NCBI GenBank assembly: GCA_963777045.1
Contig: CAVZPD010000009.1
Span: 62,001-126,000, forward strand
DNA from: JAPSGM01 sp963777045
Lineage (GTDB): Bacteria > Chloroflexota > Limnocylindria > QHBO01
Direction of reading: 5' to 3'
Length of the DNA: 64,000 nucleotides
The number at the start of each line of letters is the position of its first letter. Within the stretch, counting starts at the first letter, position 1. The notes under the pieces were generated by a model. The model was given only the letters and a program-made list of their open reading frames with translations, was not told the DNA's origin and did no database searches. Positions 1 through 8,058 of the stretch are shown here, piece after piece. Both the position numbers and the translations under genes were made by a program.

Positions 1-186
1 GGGCAGGATGAGGGCATCGAGCCCGTCGAGGTCCGCGGGTAGCCGGACCTGCACCGGCTCGGCGCCGACCGCCCGGATGGCCTCGACGTGCTCACGGACG
101 GCGCCCTGCAACGCGAGCACCCCGATGCGCCGTGGCGCGCCCGACGGGCGCGGGAAGGGAAGGACCGAGGGTGCCGGCTCCGACAT
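1..186 (-). CDS. pdxT: PdxT glutaminase subunit of pyridoxal 5'-phosphate synthase (partial)
   Basis: This is the first 62 codons of a gene that runs off the left edge. After a short Pro/Ser-rich extension the protein reads IGVLALQGAVREH, the characteristic N-terminus of PdxT, the class I glutamine amidotransferase that feeds ammonia to PdxS for PLP synthesis in the cytoplasm. The ATG lies 11 bp downstream of the pdxS stop on the same strand, so the two subunits form an operon in the common pdxS-pdxT order. The catalytic Cys/His/Glu lie outside the window and cannot be checked. Confidence 0.9.
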   Translation of the reverse strand, partial: MSEPAPSVLPFPRPSGAPRRIGVLALQGAVREHVEAIRAVGAEPVQVRLPADLDGLDALILP

Positions 187-197
187 CGGCTCGGCGG

Positions 198-1088
198 CTA
201 CCAGCCCCTGATGGCCAGTCGCTCCTCGGCGGGAATGTCGGCGAGATCCAGGCCCTGCATCGGCTGGCCCAGTCCCGTGCTCACCTCCACCAGGATCTCG
301 GCGTTGTCGTAGTGCGTGGTTGCCATGACGATCGCCCTGGCTACGCGCTCGGGATTCTCGCTCTTGAAGATGCCGGAGCCGACGAAGACGGCCTGCGCGC
401 CCAGCTGCCGCATCAGGCTGGCGTCCGCCGGGGTCGCCACGCCACCCGCGCTGAAGTTCGGCACAGGCAGCTCGCCCAGCTCGGCGGTCTGCTTCACCAC
501 GTCCAGCGGCGCGCGCAGCTCCTTGGCGGCGGCGAAGAGCTCGTCCTCGCGCATCCCGGAGATCTCCCTGATGCCCTTCATCACGGCGCGCATGTGGCGC
601 ACGGCCTCCACGATGTTGCCCGTGCCGGCCTCGCCCTTGGTGCGGATCATGGCCGCCCCCTCGCCGATGCGCCGCAGCGCCTCGCCCAGGTCGCGGCAGC
701 CGCACACGAACGGCACCTTGAAGGCGTGCTTGTCGATGTGGTGCTCCTCGTCGGCCGGGGTGAGGACCTCCGACTCGTCGATGAAGTCGACCTCCAGCTG
801 CTGGAGGACCTGCGCCTCGGCGAAGTGGCCGATGCGGCACTTGGCCATGACCGGGATGCTGACCGTGCTCTTGATCTCCTCGATCAGCTTGGGATCGCTC
901 ATCCGGGCCACGCCGCCGAACTTGCGGATGTCGCTCGGAACGCGCTCGAGGGCCATGACCGCCACGGCCCCGGCCTCCTCGGCGATCTTCGCGTGATCTG
1001 CGGTGACGACGTCCATGATCACCCCGCCGGAGAGCATCCGGGCCAGGCCGACCTTGGTCGTCCATGTCGATCGTTCGATGGTCGTCAT
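198..1088 (-). CDS. pdxS: PdxS, pyridoxal 5'-phosphate synthase lyase subunit
   Basis: The 296-residue protein is full length for PdxS, which condenses ribose 5-phosphate, glyceraldehyde 3-phosphate and ammonia into PLP. The expected residues are visible: Asp26 in GGVIMDV, Lys83 in VMAKCRIG (first Schiff-base lysine) and Lys151 in RTKGEAGTG (second imine lysine), each offset by two from Bacillus subtilis numbering. It is a (beta/alpha)8 barrel that forms a dodecamer with PdxT. pdxT follows 11 bp downstream. The ATG start is the natural family start. Upstream lies a long non-coding stretch with an unusual repeat element. Confidence 0.97.
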   Translation of the reverse strand: MTTIERSTWTTKVGLARMLSGGVIMDVVTADHAKIAEEAGAVAVMALERVPSDIRKFGGVARMSDPKLIEEIKSTVSIPVMAKCRIGHFAEAQVLQQLEVDFIDESEVLTPADEEHHIDKHAFKVPFVCGCRDLGEALRRIGEGAAMIRTKGEAGTGNIVEAVRHMRAVMKGIREISGMREDELFAAAKELRAPLDVVKQTAELGELPVPNFSAGGVATPADASLMRQLGAQAVFVGSGIFKSENPERVARAIVMATTHYDNAEILVEVSTGLGQPMQGLDLADIPAEERLAIRGW

Positions 1089-1197
1089 TTGGTGCTACCT
1101 GCCATGTAGCGATGCGGCTCGCTCCCGCATCGGATTCGACGCTCCATTCTACTCGCGTGCCGGCCATTCGCCGACCGGGCCGCTGAGCGCCTCCCTG

Positions 1198-1250
1198 CGA
1201 TACGCGCCTCGCAGCGATACGCGGCCCCGCTGCGATACGCGCGCCCGCTG
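1198..1250. repeat. Three tandem 17-18-bp units of CGATACGCG type
   Basis: The units begin at 1198, 1215 and 1233, each starting CGATACGCG followed by a C-rich half ending in CAG or CTG. They abut the first motif of the four-motif element, which starts in the same phase with CGATAGATG at 1251. The other copy of the element, at 12211, is likewise preceded directly by a tandem repeat, but of different sequence. Confidence 0.8.
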
Positions 1251-1427
1251 CGATAGATGTGCGATTTGAGGCCCGGAAGGCATTCCCGGTACAGCGCTGA
1301 GCGTTCTATCGGTCCAGGCTGAGCCCCCGGTGCACCCGTTGGCGCGGCTCAGGCGTCGGGTGCCCCGATAGATCGACCAGGGACGGGCCCGGCCAGTGGT
1401 CCAGGCGCAATCCCAAAGATCTATCGG
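1251..1427. repeat. Four-motif inverted-repeat element, copy 1
   Basis: Four related motifs occur at 1251-1259 (CGATAGATG), 1303-1312 (GTTCTATCGG), 1365-1374 (CCGATAGATC) and 1418-1427 (GATCTATCGG), in alternating orientation. Start-to-start spacings are 52, 62 and 53 bp, identical to the copy at 12211-12387. The third and fourth motifs are perfect 10-bp inverted repeats. The second and third can also pair (TCTATCGG/CCGATAGA), with an inner CTGAGCC/GGCTCAG stem. An ungapped alignment to copy 2 gives roughly 60% identity by eye. Function is unknown: structured RNA, protein-binding array or miniature mobile element are all possible. Confidence 0.8.
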
Positions 1428-1586
1428 CGCAGGCAGCTCGGGCTGTCGAGTGACCAGGCCGGACGGGTTGCGGGGGGGCCCTGCGTGCGAGCAACCCATT
1501 CCGGCCGGGCGCCGGCCACGACCCGATTGACGCTCGGAGCCAAGTGCGCGCGTCGGCTATGATCGGCGGCGGAAAGGCGCCGACGC

Positions 1587-2120
1587 ATGATCAACGCACC
1601 GGTACTGGTCCTCAACCAGAACTACGAACCGCTCAACGTCTGCGACATCAGGCGAGCGTTCACCCTGCTCGGCTCGGAGAAGGCAGAGCTGCTGGAGCGC
1701 AACCACCAGGTCATCCACACCCCGACCATGGCGATCCGTGCCCCATCGGTCATTCGCCTGCAGTACCACGTCAAGCGGCCGCGCCCGCGCGTCAAGCTCA
1801 GCCGGCGCGAGGTCTTCGCGCGCGACCGCCACACCTGCCAGTACTGCGGCACCAGCCGCCGCGACCTGACCATCGACCACGTGATGCCCAAGCACCGGGG
1901 CGGACGCCACGAGTGGGAGAACCTGGTCGCCGCCTGTCGCACCTGCAACCATCGCAAGGGAGCGAAGACGCTGCAGGAGGCGCGCATGGCGCTCATGCGG
2001 GAGCCGCGCGCGCCGCGGGCCGACGTTCGCTACCTGTTCGGCTCGTACCTCTCCGACGAGCGGAACGACGCCTGGCGCAGCTACCTCTTCCTGGAGCCGA
2101 TCAGGGCCAGCGGGTCCTGA
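1587..2120 (+). CDS. HNH endonuclease family protein
   Basis: The 177-residue protein has an N-terminal region of about 70 residues (NQNYEPLNVC, typical of the bacterial HNH family in this context) and a C-terminal HNH nuclease domain. Visible residues are Cys84-x2-Cys87 (CQYCG), Asp97-His98 (DHVMPKH), Asn112 and Cys117-x2-Cys120 (CRTCNHRKG), giving a zinc-stabilised beta-beta-alpha-metal fold with a complete catalytic set. It is widely distributed and chromosomally encoded; its physiological role is not established. The cca gene follows 19 bp downstream, so the two may be co-transcribed. Confidence 0.85.
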   Translation: MINAPVLVLNQNYEPLNVCDIRRAFTLLGSEKAELLERNHQVIHTPTMAIRAPSVIRLQYHVKRPRPRVKLSRREVFARDRHTCQYCGTSRRDLTIDHVMPKHRGGRHEWENLVAACRTCNHRKGAKTLQEARMALMREPRAPRADVRYLFGSYLSDERNDAWRSYLFLEPIRASGS

Positions 2121-2139
2121 TCAGCTGGCCGTCGGGACG

Positions 2140-3561
2140 ATGCGCGACGGCGACGAGTTGCTGATCGTCCTTCCGCCGGCGGTCACCCGCGTCCTCGGTG
2201 GACTGCTGAAGCTCGGGCACGAGGCGGCGCTCGTCGGCGGCGGCGTCCGGGACGCCGTGCGCGGCGAGGCGGCCACCGACTGGGACGTCGCCACGTCGGC
2301 GCCGCCCGAGGTGGTGACCGCCACCTTCCCGGACTCGGTCTGGGAGAACCGCTTCGGGACGGTGACCGTGACTGGCGGCGATGCCGGCCCGCCGGTCGAG
2401 GTGACGACCTATCGCATCGAGGGTCCGTATATCGACCGCCGCCGCCCCGGTTCGGTCTCCTGGGGTCGCACGCTCGAGGAGGACCTCTCGCGGCGAGACT
2501 TCACCATCAACGCCATGGGCTGGCGCCCGGCCGACCTGGCCGCGGGGCGTGGTCGACTGGTGGATCCATACGGGGGATCGGCCGACCTGGCCAGCGGCCT
2601 GCTGCGGGCGGTGGGCGATCCGGACGAGCGAATCGCCGAGGATGCGCTGCGGATGGTCCGAGCCGTCCGCTTCGCCGCGCGACTCGGCATGCGGATCGAC
2701 CCGGCGACCGCCGCCGCCATCCGCCGCCACGCCGCCAGCGCGGCGGGTCTCTCCGGGGAGCGCGTGCGCGGCGAGCTCCTGCGCATGATGGGGGGCGCCG
2801 GTCCACCTTCGGCTGGCCTGTCCCTGATGGAAGAGCTCGGCCTGCTGGGCGTGATCCTGCCGGAGCTAGCCGCGCTTCGCGGCGTGCCTCAGGCGAAGGC
2901 GCTGCCGGGAGACGCGCTCGACCACTCCCTGCGGACTGCCGATGCCCTGCCCGGGGACGACCCACTGCTGCGCCTGGCGGGGCTGCTGCACGACGTCGGC
3001 AAGGCCACCACGCTGGCGGACGGCCACTTCATCGGCCACGAACGCGAGGGGGCGGAGCTGGCGGCGGCGATCCTGCGCCGCCTGCGCTTCGGCCGTGCCG
3101 AGACGGCGCGGGTGGAGCGGCTCGTGGCGCATCACATGTTCGCGTACACGCCTGACTGGACCGATGCCGCCGTGCGGCGATTCATCCGCCGAGTGGGGGC
3201 GGACCTGCTCGACGACCTCTACGCGCTGCGACGAGCCGACAACGTTGCCAGCGGGACGATGGAGCCGCGGTCGGGCGGCCTGGACGAGCTGCGCCGGCGC
3301 GCCGGAGCAGCGCTCGCATCCGATCCGCTGGGGCCGCAGCAGCTCGCCATCGACGGTAACGACCTCGTTGCCGAGCTGGGGCTGGAGCCGGGGCCGATGA
3401 TCGGCCGGCTGCTCGACGAGCTGCTGGAGGCGGTGGTGGACGATCCCCGGCTGAACGCGCGCGACGTGCTCCTGGAGCGGGCCCGACGCGGCCTGGCGCA
3501 GGCCGACTCCGTTGACCGAGCGCAACGCCAACAGCCGGGCGGCTCGAGGGAGCCGGCCTAG
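2140..3561 (+). CDS. cca: CCA-adding tRNA nucleotidyltransferase with HD domain
   Basis: Class II tRNA nucleotidyltransferase/poly(A) polymerase family, 473 residues. The head domain has the VGGGVRD motif (residues 32-38) and the catalytic carboxylates Asp47/Asp49 in TDWDVAT. SRRDFTINAM (118-126) and ERIAEDALRMVRAVRFAARL (163-182) mark the neck and nucleotide-binding helices. A C-terminal HD domain carries LLHDVGK (His284-Asp285). It would add or repair the 3' CCA of tRNAs. Both tRNA genes in this window already encode CCA, so repair is likely its main task. CCA-only and A-adding activities cannot be separated by eye. Confidence 0.92.
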   Translation: MRDGDELLIVLPPAVTRVLGGLLKLGHEAALVGGGVRDAVRGEAATDWDVATSAPPEVVTATFPDSVWENRFGTVTVTGGDAGPPVEVTTYRIEGPYIDRRRPGSVSWGRTLEEDLSRRDFTINAMGWRPADLAAGRGRLVDPYGGSADLASGLLRAVGDPDERIAEDALRMVRAVRFAARLGMRIDPATAAAIRRHAASAAGLSGERVRGELLRMMGGAGPPSAGLSLMEELGLLGVILPELAALRGVPQAKALPGDALDHSLRTADALPGDDPLLRLAGLLHDVGKATTLADGHFIGHEREGAELAAAILRRLRFGRAETARVERLVAHHMFAYTPDWTDAAVRRFIRRVGADLLDDLYALRRADNVASGTMEPRSGGLDELRRRAGAALASDPLGPQQLAIDGNDLVAELGLEPGPMIGRLLDELLEAVVDDPRLNARDVLLERARRGLAQADSVDRAQRQQPGGSREPA

Positions 3562-3643
3562 GCCGCTGCTACAATCGGCGGTCCGAGGGTCGTGCCCACG
3601 GCCCCCTGCCCAAGGGGCCAAGACAGGAGGTCTCCAGCCCGCG

Positions 3644-4375
3644 ATGACAGCCACTGGGCGTCGTGTCGCCCGCCTCGAGCACTGGCTGACGCGGCCGAAC
3701 GCATCGCTCGCCGAGCTGGATGCGGCGGTCGCGTTGGCGCTCGAGCATGACTGCGCCGCGGTCTGCGTGAGCCCCTGGCTGGTCAAGGCGGCGAAACGTG
3801 CGCTCGGCCGTTCGCGGGTCCGCCTGGGGACGGTGGTTGGCTACCCGGGCGGGGCGCAGATCCTGGCCGTCAAGGCGTTCGAGGCGAGCAAGGCGCTGGA
3901 GCAGGGCGCGAACCAGATCGACTTCGTCCTGAACGGCGGCGCACTCGCCTCCGGCGAGGACGACGTCGTCTACAACGACATGCTGGCGGTGGTCGACATG
4001 GCGCACTCGGCGCTGGCCGTGGCTGGTGTCATCGTGCAGGCGGAGACGAACGGCGAGGAGCTGCTGCGGCGCGCCTGCCGCCTGGCCGAGCGCGCCGGCG
4101 CGGACTACGTCGTGACGTCTGCCGGACAGGTCGCACCGCGTCGAACGGTGCAGCAAACGGGCATCCTGCGCGACAGCGTCGGTCCGCGCGTCGAGGTCAA
4201 GGCCGCCGGCAAGTTCCGTCGCCCCGCCGACGTGCGAGCGGCCGCCGCCGCCGGCGCCACGCGGGTCGCTGCCGAGCTCAGCGCTGAGCTGGCATCGGCC
4301 ATGGCCCAGGCGGACAAGGCGCCGGAGCCCCGGGCGGATGGTGTGCCGCGCCGGGTTGGAGCACAGGCAGGCTAG
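3644..4375 (+). CDS. DeoC-like aldolase lacking the canonical Schiff-base lysine
   Basis: The 243-residue protein aligns along its length with deoxyribose-phosphate aldolase (DeoC), which cleaves 2-deoxyribose 5-phosphate to glyceraldehyde 3-phosphate and acetaldehyde. Present are Asp93 in NQIDFVLNGGAL and Lys186 in VKAAGKFR (equivalent to E. coli Lys201). The Schiff-base lysine, normally in ADFIKTSTG, is replaced: the protein reads ADYVVTSAGQ with Val157 (codon GTG 4112-4114). The phosphate-site GGVR is GKFR. It is therefore either inactive as DERA or has a changed reaction. The ATG at 3644 follows AGGAGG (3625-3630). A TACAAT hexamer at 3570-3575 may be its promoter. Confidence 0.8.
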   Translation: MTATGRRVARLEHWLTRPNASLAELDAAVALALEHDCAAVCVSPWLVKAAKRALGRSRVRLGTVVGYPGGAQILAVKAFEASKALEQGANQIDFVLNGGALASGEDDVVYNDMLAVVDMAHSALAVAGVIVQAETNGEELLRRACRLAERAGADYVVTSAGQVAPRRTVQQTGILRDSVGPRVEVKAAGKFRRPADVRAAAAAGATRVAAELSAELASAMAQADKAPEPRADGVPRRVGAQAG

Positions 4376-4384
4376 GAGGGAGCA

Positions 4385-5446
4385 TTGCGGATCCTGGTGG
4401 TTGGGGGAGCTGGCTACGTCGGTTCGACGAGCGTGGAGTCGTTCGTCGAGGCCGGCCATGAGGTGACGGTCTTCGACGACCTCTCGACCGGCCACGCCGG
4501 CGCGGTGATCTCCCCCGTTCACCTTGTCCGCGGCTCCATCCAGGACCGGTCACGCCTCGCCGCGCTCCTCACGGAGGAGCGCATCGACGCCGTGCTGCAC
4601 TGCGCTGCCAAGTCCCTGGTCGGCCAGAGCATGGTCGATCCGGCCCTCTACTACCGGCACAACGTGGCAGGCGGCGTCGCCATGCTCGAGGCGATGCGCG
4701 ACGCGGGCGTCAACCGACTGGTCTACTCGTCGACGGCCGCGGTCTACGGCGAGCCGCGCCGCGTCCCCATCGCGGAGGCGGACCGCCCCGAGCCGATCAA
4801 CCCGTACGGCGCCACCAAGCTCGCGTTCGAGGGCGCGATGCGCTGGTTCGCTGCGGCGCACGGATTCCGGGCGATCAGCCTGCGCTACTTCAACGTCGCG
4901 GGTGCCACCGAGCGAAACGGCGAGGACCACGAGCCGGAGACGCACCTCATCCCGCTCGTCCTGCGTGTCGCGGCCGGGGAGGCGACTCACGTGCAGATCT
5001 TCGGCCAGGACTACTCCACCCCCGACGGGACGTGCATTCGCGACTTCGTCCACGTCCGCGACCTGGGTGCGGCGCACCTGCTGGCCCTGGAGGCGACCGC
5101 CGAGACCGATCCGTCGCTCGAGGTCTACAACCTCGGCTCGGCGGCCGGCTTCAGCGTGCGAGAGGTGGTCGAGGCGGCGCGCAAGGTGACCGGTCGTGCG
5201 ATCCCCGCGCGGGTGCTGAAGCGGCGGGTGGGTGATCCGCCGGTCCTCGTCGCCAGCTCCCGACGCGCGCGACGCGAGCTGGGCTGGCAGCCACAGTTCA
5301 GCAAGCTGGAGCAGATGCTGGCCGATGCCTGGGCCTGGCGCGAGGCGCACCCGACCGGTTACCCCGACCGGGCCAGCCATGCCGGCGGTCCAGGCAACGG
5401 ATCGCTGCAGCCGGAGGTTGCCGCGGCGGCACCCGGGCGAGCCTGA
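4385..5446 (+). CDS. galE: UDP-glucose 4-epimerase
   Basis: Extended short-chain dehydrogenase of 353 residues, full length for GalE, which interconverts UDP-glucose and UDP-galactose. Visible are the NAD-binding GGAGYVGS (residues 7-14), the Ser115-Ser-Thr triad region, and catalytic Tyr141/Lys145 in NPYGATK. The start is TTG at 4385, preceded by AGGAGGGA, nine bases after the upstream stop. A product for cell-surface polysaccharide is likely, with GalU encoded at 28 kb. About 30 C-terminal residues beyond the fold look disordered. Closely related UDP-sugar epimerases cannot be excluded. Confidence 0.9.
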   Translation: MRILVVGGAGYVGSTSVESFVEAGHEVTVFDDLSTGHAGAVISPVHLVRGSIQDRSRLAALLTEERIDAVLHCAAKSLVGQSMVDPALYYRHNVAGGVAMLEAMRDAGVNRLVYSSTAAVYGEPRRVPIAEADRPEPINPYGATKLAFEGAMRWFAAAHGFRAISLRYFNVAGATERNGEDHEPETHLIPLVLRVAAGEATHVQIFGQDYSTPDGTCIRDFVHVRDLGAAHLLALEATAETDPSLEVYNLGSAAGFSVREVVEAARKVTGRAIPARVLKRRVGDPPVLVASSRRARRELGWQPQFSKLEQMLADAWAWREAHPTGYPDRASHAGGPGNGSLQPEVAAAAPGRA

Positions 5447-5470
5447 GGTGGCGCCTCCCTCCTTCGGCCG

Positions 5471-5890
5471 TCAGCCCCGGCAGTCGCCGCAGCGGCCGTA
5501 GAAGTCCATTCGCGCATCGTCGATCGCAAAGCCGGTGCCGGCCGCAACCCGCTCCACGATCGGGCGCACGTAGCTCTCGTCGATCTCGATGACCCGGCCG
5601 CAGACGCTGCAGGCCAGGTGGTGATGGTGCCCCGGCTCGCAGGCCACGTACTCGTAGACGTGGTTCTCCAGTTCGAGGCGACGGGCCACGCCGGCGGCCA
5701 CCAGCGCCTCCAGGCTGCGGAACACGGTGGCGCGGCCGATCTCGAGCTCGTCGCGGCGCAGCCGGTGCCATAGCTCCTCGGCGGTCTGCCGGCGCCCGGA
5801 CGCGGCGAGCGCCTCCGCCACGTTGAGCCGCTGTGGCGTGACGCGCTCGCCGGCATCGTGCAGGCGTTCGGCGATGCCGCCCGTCGTCAC
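5471..5890 (-). CDS. Fur-family metal-responsive transcriptional regulator
   Basis: Winged-helix regulator of 139 residues. The DNA-binding half contains RVTPQRLNVAEAL and ATVFRSLEALVAAG; the dimerisation half has the metal-ligand run GHHHHLAC and two CxxC pairs (Cys94/Cys97 and Cys134/Cys137) that form the structural zinc site. The GTG start overlaps the TGA stop of the ZIP transporter gene (GTGA), so the two are translationally coupled. The pairing with a ZIP transporter suggests control of zinc or another divalent metal (Zur-like), but Fur, PerR and Zur cannot be told apart by sequence alone. Confidence 0.9.
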   Translation of the reverse strand: MTTGGIAERLHDAGERVTPQRLNVAEALAASGRRQTAEELWHRLRRDELEIGRATVFRSLEALVAAGVARRLELENHVYEYVACEPGHHHHLACSVCGRVIEIDESYVRPIVERVAAGTGFAIDDARMDFYGRCGDCRG

Positions 5891-6639
5891 GGCGCTCCCA
5901 CCGCCGCGGCGAAGCGCGAGAAGAGGTAGATGGCGACGACGCCGGACAGGGTCGCAACCACGATCCAGCGCGAGCGGTCGTTGCGATGCGCCTCGGGCAG
6001 CAGCTCCGCGGCCCCGATGTAGAGGAAGAAGCCGGCGAAGATGGCGAGCATGGCGCCGAGCACGTCGTCGGGCACGGGCAGCAGCAGGCCCAGCGCCACG
6101 CCCGCCACCGGGGCGACGGCGACGATGCTGACCCACCAGTACGTCTCGCGAATCGAGGTCCGCGTGGCCAGCATGAAGCTGACGACGCCGATGCCATCGC
6201 TGAAGCGGTGCACGACGACCACCGTCGCGATCACGAGGCCCAGCCCGCCGCCCACCACCAGCCCGGCCGCCAGCGCCACGCCGTCGAGGAAGGAGTGCAC
6301 GCTCATGCCGCTCGCGCCGATGACGCCGATGTGGCGGTGCGACGCCTCTCCGTGGTCCATCTCGGTGGCCGCCTCGTGCCCCACGTGCAGCGTGGTCAGC
6401 TTCTCCACGGCGTAGAAGGCCAGGAAGCCGATGGCCGTGAAGATCATGGCCCAATCGATCGAGTGGCCGAGGTGATCGATCGACTCCGGGATGAGGTCGA
6501 AGAAGGCCGCGCCGATCCGTATCCCGGCCCCGATGGCGATGATCACGCCCACCGAGCGAGCGGCGCGCAGCGCGACCACGCCCCCAACGAAAGCTGAGGC
6601 GAACGCCGCGAAGGCAACGGCGAAGGCGGTGAGTTGCAT
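5887..6639 (-). CDS. ZIP-family divalent metal transporter
   Basis: Integral membrane protein of 250 residues with about eight predicted segments; it starts at ATG 6639, just before the first hydrophobic helix. The TM4 signature HSFLDGVALAAG is present. In TM5 the usual HExPxE binuclear-site motif is replaced by HRFSDGIGVV, so the second metal site differs. A His-rich cytoplasmic loop (VGHEAATEMDHGEASHRH) precedes TM4. It probably imports zinc or a similar ion, coupled to the overlapping Fur-type regulator. An in-frame upstream ATG at 6798 would add 53 non-conserved residues and overlap the divergent helicase gene. Confidence 0.88.
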   Translation of the reverse strand: MQLTAFAVAFAAFASAFVGGVVALRAARSVGVIIAIGAGIRIGAAFFDLIPESIDHLGHSIDWAMIFTAIGFLAFYAVEKLTTLHVGHEAATEMDHGEASHRHIGVIGASGMSVHSFLDGVALAAGLVVGGGLGLVIATVVVVHRFSDGIGVVSFMLATRTSIRETYWWVSIVAVAPVAGVALGLLLPVPDDVLGAMLAIFAGFFLYIGAAELLPEAHRNDRSRWIVVATLSGVVAIYLFSRFAAAVGAP

Positions 6640-6749
6640 GCAGGCTCCGTACGCTCCCGTGGGATGCCCCCCCAAGATGAGACTCAGTATCAGCAGGATG
6701 TCAACCGCGTCCGCCGTGCTACGATCCGCGATGAGAAACGGAGCGTTGT

Positions 6750-8021
6750 TTGCCAGAGACTGATCAGCGTCCGGCGCGTCGCCGGGCGACCCCACCACCG
6801 CGCCGCGCCGCCACGCCTGCCGCGCCGCCTGCCACCGACCAATCCACCGAGGCCGATTCGCCGCTGCTCGCCGCCGTCCTGGCGGCCCAGAAGACCTACC
6901 GCTTCGGCGAGATGGAGCTCCCCCCGACCCTCGCCCGCGCCATCGAGAAGATGGGCTTCACCGAGCCCACCGAGGTGCAGGCGCGAGCCATCGGTCCCCT
7001 CCGTGAGGGGAAGGACCTCATCGGCCAGGCCCAGACCGGCACGGGCAAGACGGCCGCCTTCGGCATCCCCATCGTCGAGAAGGTGGACCCATCCGGCACG
7101 CACGTGCAGGCGCTGGTGCTGACGCCGACCCGCGAGCTGTGCGTGCAGGTCACCGAGGAGATCCGCCGCATCGGCGTATTCCGCAACGTGAGCGCCGTCG
7201 CCATCTACGGCGGCTCCAGCATGGACCGGCAGGTCACCGCGCTGAAGCGGGGCGTGCCGGTGGTGGTGGGCACCCCGGGTCGCGTGCTGGACCTCATTCG
7301 GCGTGGAGAGCTGCGACTGGATCGGGTCCGGACGGTGATCCTGGACGAAGCCGACCGCATGCTCGACATGGGCTTCATCGTGGACGTGGAGACGATCCTG
7401 TCGCGCTGCCCGCGCAGCCGCCAGACGGCGCTCTTCAGCGCCACCATGCCGTACGCCATCCTGCGCATCTGCGATCGGTTCATGGACCGCAACGCTGAGC
7501 ACATCGTGGTCAGACCCGACCTCAAGACGGTCGAGACCGTGCGGCAGCTGGTCTACTTCGTGGCGGAGCAGGACAAGGTGCAGGCGCTGCTCGAGCTGAC
7601 CCGCCAGTTCGGCTTCGACCGGCTGCTCGTCTTCCGCCATACCCAGATCGGGGTGGACCGATTGGCGGCGACCCTCAACCGCCGCGGGCAGAACGTCGCT
7701 GCCCTGCACGGGGGGATGAGCCAGCGAGAGCGCACCCGCACGCTCGCCGATTTCAAGGGCGGCAAGATCAAGTTCCTGGTGGCGACGAACGTCGCCAGCC
7801 GCGGCCTCGACATCACCGACCTTCCCTACGTCCTCTCCTACGACCTGCCGGAGGATGCCGACACGTACGTGCATCGCATCGGTCGAACGGGCCGGGCGGG
7901 CCGCGAGGGAACGGCGATCACGTTCGTCGGCGAGTGGGACCTGGATGCCTGGGAGCAGATCCGCGAGCAGGTCGGTGCGACGGTCGAGGAAGGCCAGCTC
8001 GACCTCTACCACCAGGGCTGA
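6750..8021 (+). CDS. DEAD-box ATP-dependent RNA helicase
   Basis: Complete two-domain DEAD-box helicase of 423 residues. A basic Pro/Ala-rich N-terminus (1-40) precedes the Q-motif region (FTEPTEVQARAI), motif I GQAQTGTGKT (Lys100), PTREL, TPGRVLD, DEAD (199-202), SAT (230-232) and, in domain 2, HRIGRTGRAG. There is no C-terminal RNA-binding extension of the DbpA or CsdA type. The start is TTG with GGAG 6 nt upstream. A TACGAT hexamer at 6720-6725 is a plausible -10. Likely role: ribosome assembly or RNA turnover, perhaps at low temperature. Confidence 0.93.
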   Translation: MPETDQRPARRRATPPPRRAATPAAPPATDQSTEADSPLLAAVLAAQKTYRFGEMELPPTLARAIEKMGFTEPTEVQARAIGPLREGKDLIGQAQTGTGKTAAFGIPIVEKVDPSGTHVQALVLTPTRELCVQVTEEIRRIGVFRNVSAVAIYGGSSMDRQVTALKRGVPVVVGTPGRVLDLIRRGELRLDRVRTVILDEADRMLDMGFIVDVETILSRCPRSRQTALFSATMPYAILRICDRFMDRNAEHIVVRPDLKTVETVRQLVYFVAEQDKVQALLELTRQFGFDRLLVFRHTQIGVDRLAATLNRRGQNVAALHGGMSQRERTRTLADFKGGKIKFLVATNVASRGLDITDLPYVLSYDLPEDADTYVHRIGRTGRAGREGTAITFVGEWDLDAWEQIREQVGATVEEGQLDLYHQG

Positions 8022-8046
8022 ACGCGGCCGGCGCGCGGGGAGTAGG

Positions 8047-8052
8047 TAAGGT
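8047..8052 (+). promoter_or_regulatory. Putative -10 element TAAGGT, leaderless type
   Basis: The hexamer ends 6 nt before the ATG at 8059 and no Shine-Dalgarno sequence fits between them. This matches the recurrent arrangement in the window described under findings. Confidence 0.4.
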
Positions 8053-8058
8053 CAGCGG

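Larger units (their letters stand above)
1089..1586. other. Intergenic region between divergent pdxS and HNH gene
   Basis: About 500 bp without a credible gene; the short ORFs here have no recognisable protein character. It holds a tandem repeat (1198-1250) and one copy of the four-motif element (1251-1427), described separately. A possible -10 hexamer TATGAT lies at 1558-1563, upstream of the HNH gene, followed by a purine-rich stretch that could serve as its ribosome-binding site. Confidence 0.7.

Noticed and set aside
132..1109. Long open frame on the plus strand opposite pdxS
   Set aside because: It is the antisense shadow of a highly conserved gene; the His/Leu/Arg-rich composition is typical of reverse frames at high GC.
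1198..1256. Possible CRISPR array (regular 17-18-bp repeats)
   Set aside because: Units are contiguous without spacers, too short, and no cas genes are near. It is a simple tandem repeat.
1149..1952. Several overlapping ORFs of 60-130 codons across the 1.1-1.6 kb intergenic region
   Set aside because: No ribosome-binding sites, Arg/Pro-rich composition, and they cross the repeat element. They look like chance ORFs in GC-rich DNA.
1587..2120. HNH gene as part of a mobile intron, prophage or defence system
   Set aside because: It sits between housekeeping genes, with no integrase, terminase, intron structure or partner enzyme.
5471..6454. A 327-codon reading of the Fur frame extending through the ZIP gene
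   Set aside because: The upstream part is the wrong frame of the ZIP transporter; the Fur protein starts at GTG 5890 overlapping the ZIP stop.
6640..6749. Fur or Zur box between the ZIP and helicase genes
   Set aside because: Partial palindromes around 6675-6695 match less than half of a 7-1-7 inverted repeat; not convincing.
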